Shown here in pieces: positions 27,777 through 40,610 of a stretch of DNA of 64,000 nt. The stretch covers positions 250,550 through 314,549 of the forward strand of contig NZ_FOVM01000002.1 of the NCBI RefSeq assembly GCF_900115155.1, read 5' to 3'. The notes below the pieces were generated by a model. That model searched no databases and had not been told where the DNA came from. It saw nothing but the letters and a program-made list of their open reading frames with translations. This DNA is from Mycetocola miduiensis (GTDB lineage Bacteria > Actinomycetota > Actinomycetes > Actinomycetales > Microbacteriaceae). The translations under genes were made by a program, and so were the position numbers. Each line of letters begins with the position of its first letter. The first letter of the stretch is position 1.

Positions 27777-28265
27777 TCAGCGGCGGCTGATGGCGGCGAG
27801 CGACCCACCGGTCACCGAGAGGAGGTCGGCGGGGTCGAGCTCGATGTCAAAACCGCGGCGTCCGCCTGAGACAAAGACGGTGGCGAACTCCCCGGCGGAT
27901 GCGTCGATGATCGTGCGGAGCCGGGTCCTCTGGCCGATGGGGCTGATTCCGCCGACGACGTAGCCGGTCTTGCGTTCAGCGAGCGCCGGGTCGGCCATGC
28001 CAGCGCGCTTGGCACCGACAGCGGAGGCGAGGGCCTTGAGATCGAGAACGCCTGTGACCGGAACGATCGCGACAACGAGCATCCCGTCAGCATCGGCGAG
28101 CAGGGTCTTGAAGACCTGGTTGCCGTCGACGGCGAGCGCTTCGGCGGCTTCGCGTCCGTACCCGGCGGTGCCTGGCTGGTGCTCATACGAGTGCGGCGTG
28201 AACGCAATACCAAGCGACGCCAGCGCGGCCGTTGCGGGGGTTCCCGCCGAGTTCTTTTTCGCCAC
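27777..28265 (-). CDS. ybaK: Cys-tRNA(Pro) deacylase YbaK/EbsC family
   Basis: A 162-residue trans-editing protein of the YbaK/EbsC subfamily (INS-like domain), which hydrolyses Cys mischarged on tRNA-Pro. Conserved features: the YEHQPG segment near residue 26, QVFKTLLAD with the catalytic Lys near residue 53, a KTGYVVGGISPIGQRTRL run, and FVSGGRRGFDIELDPADLL. The GTG at 28265 has AAGGA 8 bases upstream. It lies 33 bases after glgX on the same strand and may be co-transcribed with it, although the functions are unrelated. Confidence 0.9.
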   Translation of the reverse strand: MAKKNSAGTPATAALASLGIAFTPHSYEHQPGTAGYGREAAEALAVDGNQVFKTLLADADGMLVVAIVPVTGVLDLKALASAVGAKRAGMADPALAERKTGYVVGGISPIGQRTRLRTIIDASAGEFATVFVSGGRRGFDIELDPADLLSVTGGSLAAISRR

Positions 28266-28298
28266 AATGCGGTCCTTCTCAGTAGCTCTTAGTCCTGC

Positions 28299-30353
28299 TT
28301 AGTCGTCGGAGAACGCCTGGAACAGCAGCATGGAGGTCGGCGAGATGTCGATCGTCTCGCCCGGGGCGAACGACCTGATCTCCGTCAGCGGCGTCTCGTC
28401 CTCGCTGCGCCAGAGCAGGTCGTAGCGCACCACCCCGTCGTGGCGGGGTAGCGTGACAGTGACCCCTGCTTCGACGCCGTGCACAATGAGCAGGATCCGG
28501 TTGAACTCCTCGACCTCCGGGGTGCTCGCCGCCACGTACTGGAGCGTGCGGTTGCGGGCGCTTGTCCAGTCGTCGTCGCTCATGGTGTTGCCGGACTGGT
28601 CGTACCAGTCCATGTGGCTCGAACTCGGCACCGTCTCGCCGGGGCGGCCGAACCGTACCGGGCGCAGCGCCGGGTTCTCGCGGCGCAGTTCGATGAGCCG
28701 CCGAGTGTGGGCGTGGAGGTTGTGCTGCCACTTGTCGACGGGGAAGCTCAGCCAGGTCAGTTCGGAGTCGTGGCAGTAGGCGTTGTTATTGCCGCGTTGG
28801 GTGCGGCCGTACTCGTCGCCGGCGGTGATCATCGGAACTCCGGCAGACATCAGCAAGGTGCCGAGCAGGTTGCGCATCGCCTTGCGCCGGGTGGCGAGGA
28901 TGGCCTCGTCGTTGGTCGGGCCTTCAGCGCCGTGGTTGAACGAGCGGTTGTTGTCGGTTCCGTCCCGGTTGGATTCGCCGTTGCCGACGTTGTGCTTGAC
29001 GTCGTAGGAGACGAGGTCGGCGAGGGTGAAGCCGTCGTGGGCTGTGACGAGGTTGATCGATGCCAGTGGGCCGCGTTCGGTGGAGAAGGTGTTGGCCGAC
29101 CCGGCGAGCCGTGTCGCGAACCCGCCGATCCCGACAGGAGCCGTGCTCGCCCGTCTCGCGTAGTCGACGTCGGACAGCCAGAAGTTACGTGCCCGGTCAC
29201 GGTAACGGTCGTTCCAGTCGATCCATCCCGTCGCAAAGTTACCGGTCTGCCATCCGCCCATGCCGACATCCCACGGCTCGGAAATCATCTTCACCCCGGC
29301 GAGCGCCGGGTTCGAGATGATGTCGGTGAGCAACGGGTGGTCGGGGGCGTACTCGTGCTTGCCGTCGCGACCGAGCGTTACCGCGAGGTCGAACCGGAAC
29401 CCGTCGACCTGCACCTCGTTCGCCCAATACCGCAATGAGTCCATCACCAGGCGGTGCGCTGTCGGGTGCGACGTGTCGAGGCTGTTGCCGCATCCGGTGA
29501 CGTCGATGTACTCCCCGGTGTCGCTTTGGCGGTAGTACGCAGCGTTGTCGAGGCCCCTGAGGCTTGTCGTCGGTCCACCCCTGCCCTCTTCGGCCGTGTG
29601 GTTGTAGACGACGTCGAGGATGACCTCGAGTCCCGCCTCGTGGAGAAGGCGGACCATGCCCTTGAACTCCCGGAGGATCGCCCCAGGGCCCTCCGCCTGG
29701 GCGGCCTTCGACGCGTACGGTGCGTGCGGGGTGAAAAAGTTGAGGGTGTTGTACCCCCAGTAGTTGGTGAGTCCCTGGCGGAGGAGACGCTGCTCGGAGA
29801 CGAAAGCGTGGACGGGGAGCAGTTCCACCGCCGTGACGCCGAGATCCTTGAGGTAGCGAATCGACGATTCGTGGGCGATTCCGGCGTAGCTGCCGCGCAG
29901 GTGCTCCGGCACATGCCGGTTCAGCTTGGACATGCCCTTCGCGTGGGCTTCGTAGATCACCGTGTGGTCGAGGGGAGTGGCTGGCTTGGCAACTCCTCCC
30001 CAGTCGAACGTGGTGTCGACGACAACCGACCGGTACTGCCCGGCGCTTACCCGGACGAGGCCGCGGGCGTACGGGTCGATCAGCAACTGCGCCGGGTTGA
30101 ACGCCGATGTGGGCGATGACGGGCCTGACGCGCGGATCGCGTAGCGCGTCCCCACCCGGAGGGTGCGGGACCGGCCCACCCACACGGAGTCCGGTCCCTT
30201 GTGCATCGGGACGGTCTTGGTCATCCAGTTCGGGTCGGTGTCGTCGAAGATCACCAGTTCCATCGAACCGGCGCCCGACGACCAGACCCGCAGTTCACCG
30301 CCGTGTGACGTGATCCGAACGCCGAGATCGTGCAGGGGATCGGCTGGTGTCAT
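28299..30353 (-). CDS. glgX: Glycogen debranching enzyme GlgX (isoamylase-type)
   Basis: A 684-residue GH13_11 debranching enzyme that removes alpha-1,6 side chains, mainly those trimmed by GlgP. It has an N-terminal CBM48-like domain (RITSHGGELRVWSSGAGSMEL) and a catalytic barrel with DVVYNHTAE, nucleophile Asp in DGFRFDLAVTLGRD, Glu in ISEPWDVG and the third acid in TAHDGFTL. I start it at ATG 30353; the frame continues upstream but overlaps the desulfurase gene and lacks similarity, and a TACTCT hexamer ends 7 bases before this ATG. It is divergent from the cysteine desulfurase gene across 56 bases. Confidence 0.93.
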   Translation of the reverse strand: MTPADPLHDLGVRITSHGGELRVWSSGAGSMELVIFDDTDPNWMTKTVPMHKGPDSVWVGRSRTLRVGTRYAIRASGPSSPTSAFNPAQLLIDPYARGLVRVSAGQYRSVVVDTTFDWGGVAKPATPLDHTVIYEAHAKGMSKLNRHVPEHLRGSYAGIAHESSIRYLKDLGVTAVELLPVHAFVSEQRLLRQGLTNYWGYNTLNFFTPHAPYASKAAQAEGPGAILREFKGMVRLLHEAGLEVILDVVYNHTAEEGRGGPTTSLRGLDNAAYYRQSDTGEYIDVTGCGNSLDTSHPTAHRLVMDSLRYWANEVQVDGFRFDLAVTLGRDGKHEYAPDHPLLTDIISNPALAGVKMISEPWDVGMGGWQTGNFATGWIDWNDRYRDRARNFWLSDVDYARRASTAPVGIGGFATRLAGSANTFSTERGPLASINLVTAHDGFTLADLVSYDVKHNVGNGESNRDGTDNNRSFNHGAEGPTNDEAILATRRKAMRNLLGTLLMSAGVPMITAGDEYGRTQRGNNNAYCHDSELTWLSFPVDKWQHNLHAHTRRLIELRRENPALRPVRFGRPGETVPSSSHMDWYDQSGNTMSDDDWTSARNRTLQYVAASTPEVEEFNRILLIVHGVEAGVTVTLPRHDGVVRYDLLWRSEDETPLTEIRSFAPGETIDISPTSMLLFQAFSDD

Positions 30354-30360
30354 GCGTTCT

Positions 30361-30366
30361 AGAGTA
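30361..30366 (-). promoter_or_regulatory. -10 hexamer of glgX (leaderless)
   Basis: TACTCT on the minus strand ends 7 bases before the ATG at 30353, inside the 56-base divergent gap to the desulfurase gene. Confidence 0.55.
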
Positions 30367-30409
30367 GTTTGTGCGCACACCGTGCGCGTACCGGCGGAAA
30401 GGGAGTGGG

Positions 30410-31630
30410 ATGGTCGTCTATCTCGATCATGCGGCGACGACACCGATGCTCCCCGACGCCATCCTCGCTTATGCTGACGCGCTCGGTGTCGTGGGGAACC
30501 CGGCATCCATCCACTCACAGGGCCAGGCGGCGAAGCGGATGCTCGAAGAGGCCCGGGAGAAGATCGCCGCGACCCTCGGCTGCGACCCGATCGAAGTCGT
30601 CCTCACCTCAGGGGGAACCGAAGCCGTCAATCTGGCAATCAAGGGCATCTGGTGGTCGCGGAACCGCGGCGCCCCCAAGCCGGTGATCCTCGCCCCCGGC
30701 GGCGAGCACCACGCCACGATCGACACCCTCGAATGGCTCGAACAGCATGAAGGCGCCGAGATCGGCTGGCTGCCGCTCGACGACGACGGTCTCGTCCGCC
30801 CCGACGAAGTGAAGGCTGCACTTGAGCGCTACGGAGATCGGGTCGCGCTCGTCACCCTGCTGTGGGCGAACAACGAGGTCGGAACGATCCAACCGGTGAC
30901 CGAGATCGCGGCGCTCGCCGCAACATCCGGGGTGCCGGTCCACGTCGACGCGGTCGCCGCCTACGGCTACCTCGACATCGATTTCCGGGCCGTCCGCGAC
31001 GCATCCGGCAGTTCAGGCGGTGCCGGGCTCGTCGCGATGAGCGTCTCGGCGCACAAGATCGGCGGCCCTGTCGGCGTCGGTGCGCTCGTCCTGTCCCGGT
31101 CGGCCAGCATCGAGCCGCTGTTGCACGGTGGCGGGCAGCAGCGGCGGGTGCGTTCGGGAACCCAGGATGTCGCCGGCGCCGTGTCTTTCGCGGTGGCCGC
31201 AGCTTTCACCACCGGCCATCGTGCCGATGAGGCTGTGCGGCTCGCCGCCCTGCGCGATCGCCTGATCGACGGCATCCTCACCGCCGTTCCGTCGGCGCGG
31301 CTGAACGGCCCAGCCGGGGGCGGCAGGCTCCCCGGTAACGTTCACGTCGCTTTCGCCGGCTGTGAGGGAGATTCGCTGTTGTTCCTGCTGGACATGGCCG
31401 GGGTGTCCGTCTCCACCGGCTCCGCCTGCCAGGCCGGCATCCCCGAACCGTCCCATGTGCTCCGTGCGATGGGTCGGACGGAACTCGAGGCGCGAGGTGC
31501 CCTCCGCGTGACGCTTGGGCACACCACCAGCGACAGCGACATCGACGCGCTGCTCGCAGCCCTGCCCGGGGCGTATGCGCAAGCATCCCGGGCGGGACTC
31601 TCCGACCGTACGACAAAGCTCGGAGCCTGA
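30410..31630 (+). CDS. Cysteine desulfurase (NifS/IscS family)
   Basis: A 406-residue PLP-dependent cysteine desulfurase. The N-terminal [11 protein letters not shown], the [12 protein letters not shown] region, HVDAVAAYG, the PLP Lys in [15 protein letters not shown], and the active-site Cys in STGSACQAG are all present. The Cys loop is of the short class I/II boundary type seen in actinobacterial IscS-like enzymes. GGGAG lies 4 bases before ATG 30410. The stop is 42 bases before mnmA, which needs persulfide sulfur for tRNA 2-thiolation, so this desulfurase is the likely donor; it may also serve Fe-S assembly elsewhere. Confidence 0.92.
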   Translation: MVVYLDHAATTPMLPDAILAYADALGVVGNPASIHSQGQAAKRMLEEAREKIAATLGCDPIEVVLTSGGTEAVNLAIKGIWWSRNRGAPKPVILAPGGEHHATIDTLEWLEQHEGAEIGWLPLDDDGLVRPDEVKAALERYGDRVALVTLLWANNEVGTIQPVTEIAALAATSGVPVHVDAVAAYGYLDIDFRAVRDASGSSGGAGLVAMSVSAHKIGGPVGVGALVLSRSASIEPLLHGGGQQRRVRSGTQDVAGAVSFAVAAAFTTGHRADEAVRLAALRDRLIDGILTAVPSARLNGPAGGGRLPGNVHVAFAGCEGDSLLFLLDMAGVSVSTGSACQAGIPEPSHVLRAMGRTELEARGALRVTLGHTTSDSDIDALLAALPGAYAQASRAGLSDRTTKLGA

Positions 31631-31659
31631 CCCGCAGTTCGCGTCCAGCAAACGGCGCG

Positions 31660-31665
31660 TACACT
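31660..31665 (+). promoter_or_regulatory. -10 hexamer of mnmA (leaderless)
   Basis: TACACT ends 6 bases before the GTG at 31672. mnmA may therefore have its own promoter in addition to read-through from the desulfurase gene. Confidence 0.6.
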
Positions 31666-31671
31666 TCTCGG

Positions 31672-32799
31672 GTGAAGGTTTTAGCAGCAATGTCCGGCGG
31701 AGTCGACTCCGCAGTCGCCGCCGCGCGCGCCGTGGAGGCTGGCCACGACGTCGTCGGTGTCCATCTCGCGCTCAGCAGGATGCCAGGTACCCTGCGCACG
31801 GGTAGCCGCGGTTGCTGCACCATCGAGGACTCGATGGACGCGCAGCGCGCCGCCAACATCATCGGCATCCCGTATTACGTCTGGGATTTCTCTGAGCGAT
31901 TCAAGCTCGACGTCGTCGACGATTTCATCGCCGAGTACGCGGCAGGGCGCACACCGAACCCGTGCATGCGCTGCAACGAGAAGATCAAGTTCGCCGCGCT
32001 GCTTGAAAAGGCGATCGACCTCGGCTTCGACGCGGTGTGCACCGGCCACTACGCGACGATCGTGACGGATGACGTCGGCAACCGCGAACTGCACCGTGCG
32101 AGCGCGTGGGCCAAGGACCAGAGCTATGTACTCGGCGTGCTCACCGCTGAGCAGATCGCGCACTCGATGTTCCCGCTCGGTGCAACGCCGTCGAAGGCGG
32201 AGGTGCGCGCCGAAGCGGCGGCCCGCGGGTTCAGCGTCGCCAACAAGCCCGACAGTCACGACATCTGCTTCATCCCCGACGGAGACACCCGCGGCTGGCT
32301 CGCCGAACGCGTCGGCGCCGAGAAGGGTGAGATCCTCGACCGGAACGGCTCGGTCGTCGGTTCCCACGAGGGCGCTGCCGCGTTCACCGTCGGGCAGCGA
32401 CGCGGGCTCAACCTCGGTGTCCCCGACCCCGACGGTCGTCCCCGGTTCGTCCTCGAGGTGCGTCCGAAGACCAACGAGGTCGTCGTCGGTCCGAAGGAAG
32501 CACTCGCCATCGCCGAGATCGCCGGCTCCCGGTTCACCTGGGCTGGCGCCGCGCCGGAGCATCCCGAGGTCGCGTTCGACTGCGACGTGCAGATCCGCGC
32601 CCACGCCGATCCCGTTCCCGCAGTCGCTGTCGTGCAGGCTCATGCCGAGACCGGCGAACCCGAGCTGATGGTGCGACCGGGAACACCCCTCGACGGTGTC
32701 GCCCCCGGGCAGACCGCCGTCGTCTACGTCGGCACACGAGTGCTCGGCCAATGCACGATCGACCGCACGGTCAGCGCTGTTCCCACCCCGGTTTCCTGA
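31672..32799 (+). CDS. mnmA: tRNA-specific 2-thiouridylase MnmA
   Basis: MnmA, 375 residues, forms 2-thiouridine at U34 of Lys, Glu and Gln tRNAs. The PP-loop [12 protein letters not shown] is at the N-terminus. The catalytic Cys pair is visible in [12 protein letters not shown] (near residue 105) and [11 protein letters not shown] (near residue 200), with TGHYA between. The C-terminal beta-barrel shows GQRRGLNLG. The GTG start at 31672 is preceded by a TACACT hexamer at leaderless spacing. It follows a cysteine desulfurase gene, the expected sulfur source, and precedes ligA by 81 bases. Sequence between PP-loop and Cys has the [16 protein letters not shown] segment typical of actinobacterial MnmA. 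Confidence 0.95.
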   Translation: MKVLAAMSGGVDSAVAAARAVEAGHDVVGVHLALSRMPGTLRTGSRGCCTIEDSMDAQRAANIIGIPYYVWDFSERFKLDVVDDFIAEYAAGRTPNPCMRCNEKIKFAALLEKAIDLGFDAVCTGHYATIVTDDVGNRELHRASAWAKDQSYVLGVLTAEQIAHSMFPLGATPSKAEVRAEAAARGFSVANKPDSHDICFIPDGDTRGWLAERVGAEKGEILDRNGSVVGSHEGAAAFTVGQRRGLNLGVPDPDGRPRFVLEVRPKTNEVVVGPKEALAIAEIAGSRFTWAGAAPEHPEVAFDCDVQIRAHADPVPAVAVVQAHAETGEPELMVRPGTPLDGVAPGQTAVVYVGTRVLGQCTIDRTVSAVPTPVS

Positions 32800-32868
32800 C
32801 GCGACACCGCGCCTCGAACGCGGTCGGTGTGCCCCGCGCTACCCCTCTCCGGTGTCTGCGGCTGTCTC

Positions 32869-35220
<2,352 letters not shown>

Positions 35221-35401
35221 GCTGAGCGGATTCCGGGCGCGTGTCTACCCAAGGTGGATCCGCGATGCTGCCTTGGCCGCGGTCGCGGCCGCGCGCGTTC
35301 GAGCGGATGGATTCGCTGGGCGTCGGCGTGTCGGGTGTCTCGCCGCGGCGTTTCGCCAAAATCTCCGCTCGAGGCTCCGCCGACGGGTCGGCGGCCGAGG
35401 G

Positions 35402-37117
35402 TCAGCGCAGGATGTCGCCCTGACGGCCGGTCTCCTTCTGCAGCAGCATCTCCCGCACCTGCTTACGGAGGACCTTGCCGATGAGGGATGTCGGCAGCTC
35501 ATCGATGGCGACAATGCGGCGAGGAACCTTGTACGGGGTGAGGTTCTCCCGTGCGAACTGGCGGATCGACTCGCGGTCCAGCTTCTCGCCCGGCCGCACG
35601 ACGATCGCAGCGACGACGTCCTCGCCGGAATGCGCACTGGGCATTCCCACGACGGCGACGTCCTGGACCGCGGGGTGCAGGCGCAGGGCGTTCTCGACCT
35701 CCGTCGGCGCGACGTTGAAGCCGCCGGTGATGATCAGCTCCTTGAGCCGGTCCACCACGCTCACGAAACCGTCGGCATCCATCGTCACGATGTCGCCGGT
35801 GCGGAACCAGTCCCCGTCGACGAAAACAGCACTGGTTTCCTCGGGCTTACGGTAGTACCCCGAGAACACTTGAGGACCACGGACGATCAGCTCGCCGGGC
35901 GTCCCGGGCTCCACATCGACGGTCGGGTCGTCCGGGTCAACGACACGGATTTCGGTCCCCGGGATGGGCAGGCCCACCGTGCCGGGTTTGCGCCGGTCCG
36001 AAACGGGGTTCGCCATCAGAACGGGGGAGCACTCGCTGAGGCCGTAACCCTCGATGAGGTAACCGCCGGTGGCCTCCTCAAACGGAACGACCAGTTCGTG
36101 CGGCAGGGCCATGGCGCCGGTGATCCCGATCTCCAGGCCGCGCAACGAGACGCCCATCTCCTTCGCCCGCGCCAGCAGCTTCTCCGCGATCGGCGGAACG
36201 GCCGGCAGGAAGGTGGGCGGATGCTTCGCGGCCGCCTTGAGAACGAGGTCCGCGTCGAACTTCGGGAACAGCACCAGGCGGGCGCCGAGGCTCATCGCGA
36301 AAGTCAGGCACAGGGTGAGCCCGTACGCGTGGAACATCGGCAGGACGGCGTAGATCGTGCAGCCGGCGTGGGTAATGGTCGGGGTCCATGCCCTGGCCTG
36401 GACGGCGTTCGACAGAAGGTTAGCGTGGGTGAGCACCGCCCCCTTCGGCATGCCTGTGGTCCCGGACGTGTACTGGAGAATCGCGACATCCGTCGCCTCA
36501 GGGCGAGGATGCGATGGGTCGATCGTGCGCGAAGAGCTCAGCGTGGCCCACGAGATCGTGTCCTTGGTCTTCGCGGTGAGCGTCGCCCGCGACTCGCGGG
36601 CCTTGGCGACCGGCAGCCGAAGAGCCAGCCGCATCGACAGGGGCATGGACCGGGTGATGTCGACCGAGACGAGCGAGCTCACGGCGATGTCATCGGGGAA
36701 CTCCTGGACCCTCGCAACGACCTTGTTCCAGACGATGGCCACCTTCGCTCCGTGGTCCTCGAACTGGTGCCGCAGTTCCCGGGGCGTGTAGAGCGGGTTG
36801 TGTTCCACCACGATCGCGCCGAGGCGCAGGATCGCGTAGAAGGCGACGATGTGCTCCGGGCAGTTCGGCAGGACCAGCGCGACCGGGTCTCCCTTCTTCA
36901 CGCCGAGCGCCTTCAGGCCCTCAGCGACCCGGGCAATGGCGTGCTGCAGCTGACGGTACGTCGTCGTCGCTCCGAAGAACTCGAGGGCAACCTGTGTCGG
37001 GTACGAGGCAGCGGATGCGTCGACAAGGTCGCCGAGGCATCCGTTCTGTTCCGGGATGTCGTGGGGAACATCCGGTGCGTAGTTGGCCAGCCATGGACGC
37101 AGGGAGGTATCGCTCAC
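35402..37117 (-). CDS. Long-chain fatty acid-CoA ligase (AMP-forming)
   Basis: A 571-residue ANL-superfamily acyl-CoA synthetase. The AMP-binding motif is YTSGTTGMPKGAVLTHANL (near residue 205), followed by the conserved YGLSECSPV and the DWFRTGDIVTMDADGF hinge region; the catalytic Lys is in TSLIGKVLRKQ near the C-terminus. The long-chain preference is inferred from similarity to FadD-like enzymes. I chose GTG 37117 because TAGAGT ends 7 bases upstream (leaderless spacing); a longer frame to 37177 would run through the promoter of gatC. It is convergent with ligA across 181 bases that contain no supported gene. Confidence 0.9.
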   Translation of the reverse strand: MSDTSLRPWLANYAPDVPHDIPEQNGCLGDLVDASAASYPTQVALEFFGATTTYRQLQHAIARVAEGLKALGVKKGDPVALVLPNCPEHIVAFYAILRLGAIVVEHNPLYTPRELRHQFEDHGAKVAIVWNKVVARVQEFPDDIAVSSLVSVDITRSMPLSMRLALRLPVAKARESRATLTAKTKDTISWATLSSSRTIDPSHPRPEATDVAILQYTSGTTGMPKGAVLTHANLLSNAVQARAWTPTITHAGCTIYAVLPMFHAYGLTLCLTFAMSLGARLVLFPKFDADLVLKAAAKHPPTFLPAVPPIAEKLLARAKEMGVSLRGLEIGITGAMALPHELVVPFEEATGGYLIEGYGLSECSPVLMANPVSDRRKPGTVGLPIPGTEIRVVDPDDPTVDVEPGTPGELIVRGPQVFSGYYRKPEETSAVFVDGDWFRTGDIVTMDADGFVSVVDRLKELIITGGFNVAPTEVENALRLHPAVQDVAVVGMPSAHSGEDVVAAIVVRPGEKLDRESIRQFARENLTPYKVPRRIVAIDELPTSLIGKVLRKQVREMLLQKETGRQGDILR

Positions 37118-37124
37118 TCGTCCA

Positions 37125-37130
37125 ACTCTA
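37125..37130 (-). promoter_or_regulatory. -10 hexamer of the acyl-CoA ligase gene (leaderless)
   Basis: TAGAGT on the minus strand ends 7 bases before GTG 37117. The divergent gatC -10 candidate TAGAAT lies at 37164-37169. Confidence 0.6.
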
Positions 37131-37203
37131 GCGGCGGGCGAGTGGGGCGTTACGAGGGCCCAATAGAATGGATGCACACCCCAGTACTTACCGACGGAGT
37201 CCC

Positions 37204-37503
37204 ATGTCTGAAATTTCTGAGGAGCAGGTGGCGCATCTGGCGAACCTCGCCCGCATTGCCCTCACTCCCCAAGAGATCTCGAGTCTCACGACCGAACTCG
37301 ACCAGATCGTCGACAGCATCGCGAAGGTGCAGCAGGTTGCGACCCCGGATGTTCCGGCAACGAGCCACCCCGTTCCCCTGTCGAACGTCTTCCGCCCAGA
37401 CGTGATCGGTGAGACGCTCACCATCGAGCAGGCGTTGCGGAACGCACCGGAGCACGATGACAACCGATTCAGGGTCTCCGCGATCCTGGGGGAGGAACAG
37501 TAG
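37204..37503 (+). CDS. gatC: Asp/Glu-tRNA amidotransferase subunit GatC
   Basis: GatC, 99 residues, the small stabilising subunit of the GatCAB amidotransferase. [20 protein letters not shown] and [14 protein letters not shown] are the typical helical N-terminus; [14 protein letters not shown] is the conserved linker. The ATG at 37204 follows GGAG at 37196-37199. TAGAAT at 37164-37169 is a good -10 with an ordinary leader. Its TAG overlaps the GTG of gatA by one base (37503). Confidence 0.95.
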   Translation: MSEISEEQVAHLANLARIALTPQEISSLTTELDQIVDSIAKVQQVATPDVPATSHPVPLSNVFRPDVIGETLTIEQALRNAPEHDDNRFRVSAILGEEQ

Positions 37504-39014
37504 TGAGCGACATCATCCGCCTGACGGCCGCAGGCCTGGCCGAGAAGCTGCAGAACCGCGAGATCAGCGCCGTCGAAGCCACCCAGGCACACCTTGACCG
37601 GATCCATGCCGTCGACTCCGATGTGCACGCCTTCCTCCACGTCTCCGACTCCGCTCTCGACGCGGCTCGTCGGATCGACGAACGACGCACCGCTGGTGAG
37701 GAACTCGGGCCGCTGGCCGGCGTCCCGCTCGCCGTGAAGGACGTTCTCGTCACCACGGACATGCCGTCCACCTCAGGCAGCCGGATCCTCGAGGGCTACA
37801 TGTCCCCGTTCGACGCGACCGTGGTGAAGAAGGCACGCGAAGCCGGCCTCATCCCGATCGGCAAGACCAACATGGACGAGTTCGCCATGGGGTCGTCGAC
37901 CGAGCACTCGGCATACGGGCCGACCCGCAACCCGTGGGACCTCGGCCGGATCCCCGGCGGATCCGGCGGAGGATCAGCGGCGGCGGTCGCCGCCTTCGAA
38001 GCGCCGCTCGCGCTCGGCAGCGACACCGGCGGATCGATCCGACAGCCCGCCCACGTCACCGGCACCGTTGGTGTCAAACCCACCTACGGAGCGGTCAGCC
38101 GGTACGGCGCGATCGCGCTCGCGTCGAGCCTCGACCAGGTCGGACCGGTCACGCGCACCGTCCTCGATGCCGGTCTGCTGCAGGATGTCATCGGCGGACA
38201 TGACCCGTTCGATTCGACCTCCCTCACGGATGCCTGGCCGTCCATGGCCGCCGCCGCACGGGAAGGCGCCAGGGGCGATGTACTCAAGGGATTGAAGGTC
38301 GGCGTGGTCAAGGAACTCTCAGGCGAGGGCTTCCAGGCCGGCGTTCAAACCCGTTTCGACGAAACCGTCGCCCTTCTGCAGAAGCAGGGCGCCGAAGTCG
38401 TCGAGGTCAGCGCACCGCACTTCGAGTACGCCGTGTCCGCCTACTACCTGATCCTGCCCGCCGAGGCCTCGTCGAACCTCGCCAAGTTCGATTCGGTCCG
38501 ATTCGGGATGCGGGTGCAGCCCGACGGTGGCGGCACCGTTGAGCAGGTCATGGCCGCGACCCGTGAGTTCGGCTTCGGCCCTGAGGTCAAGCGACGCATC
38601 ATCCTCGGCACCTACGCCCTCAGCGCCGGCTACTACGACGCGTACTATGGCAGCGCACAGAAGGTGCGGACGCTCATCCAGCGTGACTTCGACGCCGCAT
38701 TCGCGCAGGTCGATGTGCTCGTCAGCCCGAGCGCCCCGACCACGGCGTTCAAGTTCGGCGAGAAACTCGAAGACCCGATGGCGATGTACCTCAACGACGT
38801 CGCGACCATCCCGGCGAACCTCGCCGGCGTTCCTGGCATCAGCGTCCCGATCGGGCTCGCCCCCGAAGACGGCCTGCCGGTCGGAATTCAGATCATGGCA
38901 CCGGTGCGCGAAGACGCCCGGCTGTACCGCGTCGGCGCGGCAATCGAAGCTCTGCTCGAAGCACAGTGGGGTCACACACTGATCTCCAAGGCTCCGGCAC
39001 TGGGAGGCAAATAA
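37503..39014 (+). CDS. gatA: Asp/Glu-tRNA amidotransferase subunit GatA
   Basis: GatA, 503 residues, the glutaminase subunit that frees ammonia from glutamine. It is an amidase-signature enzyme: catalytic Lys in PLAVKDVL, cis-Ser in [13 protein letters not shown] and nucleophile Ser in [32 protein letters not shown] is the characteristic GatA segment. It is coupled to gatC by a one-base stop/start overlap and to gatB by TAATG (39012-39016). GatCAB converts Glu-tRNA(Gln) and, where needed, Asp-tRNA(Asn) to the amides, so this organism probably lacks a direct GlnRS. Confidence 0.97.
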   Translation: MSDIIRLTAAGLAEKLQNREISAVEATQAHLDRIHAVDSDVHAFLHVSDSALDAARRIDERRTAGEELGPLAGVPLAVKDVLVTTDMPSTSGSRILEGYMSPFDATVVKKAREAGLIPIGKTNMDEFAMGSSTEHSAYGPTRNPWDLGRIPGGSGGGSAAAVAAFEAPLALGSDTGGSIRQPAHVTGTVGVKPTYGAVSRYGAIALASSLDQVGPVTRTVLDAGLLQDVIGGHDPFDSTSLTDAWPSMAAAAREGARGDVLKGLKVGVVKELSGEGFQAGVQTRFDETVALLQKQGAEVVEVSAPHFEYAVSAYYLILPAEASSNLAKFDSVRFGMRVQPDGGGTVEQVMAATREFGFGPEVKRRIILGTYALSAGYYDAYYGSAQKVRTLIQRDFDAAFAQVDVLVSPSAPTTAFKFGEKLEDPMAMYLNDVATIPANLAGVPGISVPIGLAPEDGLPVGIQIMAPVREDARLYRVGAAIEALLEAQWGHTLISKAPALGGK

Positions 39015-40528
39015 TGGCAAAAGACGCCCTGATGGACTACGACAAGGCCCTCGAACTGTTCGAGCCGGTGCTCGGCTTCGAGGTGCACGTCGAACTCAAC
39101 ACCAAGACCAAGATGTTCTCGCATGCGCCGAACGACTTCGGGTCGGATGCCAACACCAACGTCACGCCGGTGTGCCTCGGCCTGCCCGGTGCGCTGCCCG
39201 TCGTCAACGAACAGGCGGTGCGGTACTCGATCAGCCTCGGCCTCGCCCTCGGCTGCTCGATCGCGCCGTCGTCGCGATTCGCACGCAAGAACTACTTCTA
39301 CCCGGACCTGGCGAAGAACTACCAGATCTCGCAATACGACGAGCCGATCGCCTTCGGCGGATCCGTTGACGTTGAACTGCCCAACGGCCGGCAGGTGACG
39401 GTGCCCATCGAGCGCGCGCACATGGAAGAAGATGCAGGCAAGCTCACCCACGTCGGCGGTTCCACCGGCCGGATCCAGGGCGCCGAGTACTCGCTCGTCG
39501 ACTACAACCGCGCCGGGGTTCCGCTCGTCGAGATCGTCACCGACATCATCTACGGCGCCGAATCGGATGCCCCGGAACTCGCAAAAGCGTACGTCGCCAC
39601 GATCCGCGACATCGTCGTCAGCCTCGGCATCTCGGATGCCAGGATGGAGCGCGGCAACCTGCGCTGTGACGCGAACATTTCGCTCCGGCCGCGCACTCCT
39701 GAAGGCCAGCCGTCCGCGCCCCTCGGAACTCGCACTGAGACGAAGAACGTGAACTCGCTGCGCTCCGTCGAGCGCGCCATCCGTTACGAGATCCAGCGCC
39801 AGGCTGCGATTCTCGCCGACGGCGGAACCATCACCCAGGAGACGCGTCACTGGCACGAAGACACCGGGCGCACAAGCGCCGGGCGACCCAAGAGCGACGC
39901 CGACGACTACCGGTACTTCCCGGAACCCGACCTGCTGCCCGTGCAGCCGAGCGCCGAACTCATCGAGGAATTGCGCGCTGCCCTCCCGGAACCGCCCGCT
40001 GAACGTCGTCGCCGCCTGAAGGCGGAGTGGGGTTTCACCGACCTCGAGTTCCAGGACGTCGTCAACGGCGGGCTCCTGGTTGAGATCACCGAGACGGTCG
40101 CCGCAGGGGCGACACCGGCCGCTGCCCGCAAGTGGTGGACTGGTGAGATCAGTCGTATCGCGAACGTGAACGGGGTGGAGGCATCTTCCCTCGTCTCTCC
40201 TGAGAACGTCGCCGCGGTCGCCGCGCTCGTCGAGGCCGGAAGCCTCAACGACAAGCTCGCGCGCCAGGTGCTCGAAGGCGTTATCGCCGGCGAGGGCACG
40301 CCCCAGGAAGTCGTCGACGCGCGCGGGCTCGCGGTCGTGTCTGATGACGGCGCGCTCATCGCCGCCATCGACGAAGCACTCGCGTCACAGCCCGACGTGC
40401 TCGCGAAGATCCGCGACGGCAAGGTGCAGGCAGCCGGTGCCGTGATCGGAGCGGTCATGAAGGCGATGCGGGGCCAGGCAGACGCCGCGCGCGTGCGCGA
40501 ACTGGTGTTGGAACGCGCCGCCGGCTAA
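39014..40528 (+). CDS. gatB: Asp/Glu-tRNA amidotransferase subunit GatB
   Basis: GatB, 504 residues, the tRNA-binding kinase-like subunit that phosphorylates the misacylated Glu or Asp and accepts ammonia. Landmarks: [27 protein letters not shown], the [21 protein letters not shown] signature region, MEEDAGKL and [10 protein letters not shown]. The C-terminal YqeY-like helical domain covers about the last 150 residues. ATG 39014 overlaps the gatA stop. It ends the gatCAB operon; a separate gene with its own promoter follows. Confidence 0.97.
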   Translation: MAKDALMDYDKALELFEPVLGFEVHVELNTKTKMFSHAPNDFGSDANTNVTPVCLGLPGALPVVNEQAVRYSISLGLALGCSIAPSSRFARKNYFYPDLAKNYQISQYDEPIAFGGSVDVELPNGRQVTVPIERAHMEEDAGKLTHVGGSTGRIQGAEYSLVDYNRAGVPLVEIVTDIIYGAESDAPELAKAYVATIRDIVVSLGISDARMERGNLRCDANISLRPRTPEGQPSAPLGTRTETKNVNSLRSVERAIRYEIQRQAAILADGGTITQETRHWHEDTGRTSAGRPKSDADDYRYFPEPDLLPVQPSAELIEELRAALPEPPAERRRRLKAEWGFTDLEFQDVVNGGLLVEITETVAAGATPAAARKWWTGEISRIANVNGVEASSLVSPENVAAVAALVEAGSLNDKLARQVLEGVIAGEGTPQEVVDARGLAVVSDDGALIAAIDEALASQPDVLAKIRDGKVQAAGAVIGAVMKAMRGQADAARVRELVLERAAG

Positions 40529-40610
40529 CAATTCCATCGGGGCGGTTCGCGACATCCGTGCCGCGAATCGGCCCGCTGTTTTCTCGGAGGAGGCTGCCAG
40601 TTTGCGGCCT

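Noticed and set aside
35221-35401. Possible structured RNA between ligA and the acyl-CoA ligase gene
   Set aside because: There are short inverted repeats (CCAAGG/CCTTGG) but no coherent fold or T run; too weak to list.
35273-37405. 710-codon frame on the plus strand opposite the acyl-CoA ligase gene
   Set aside because: Antisense shadow that also runs into gatC in another frame.
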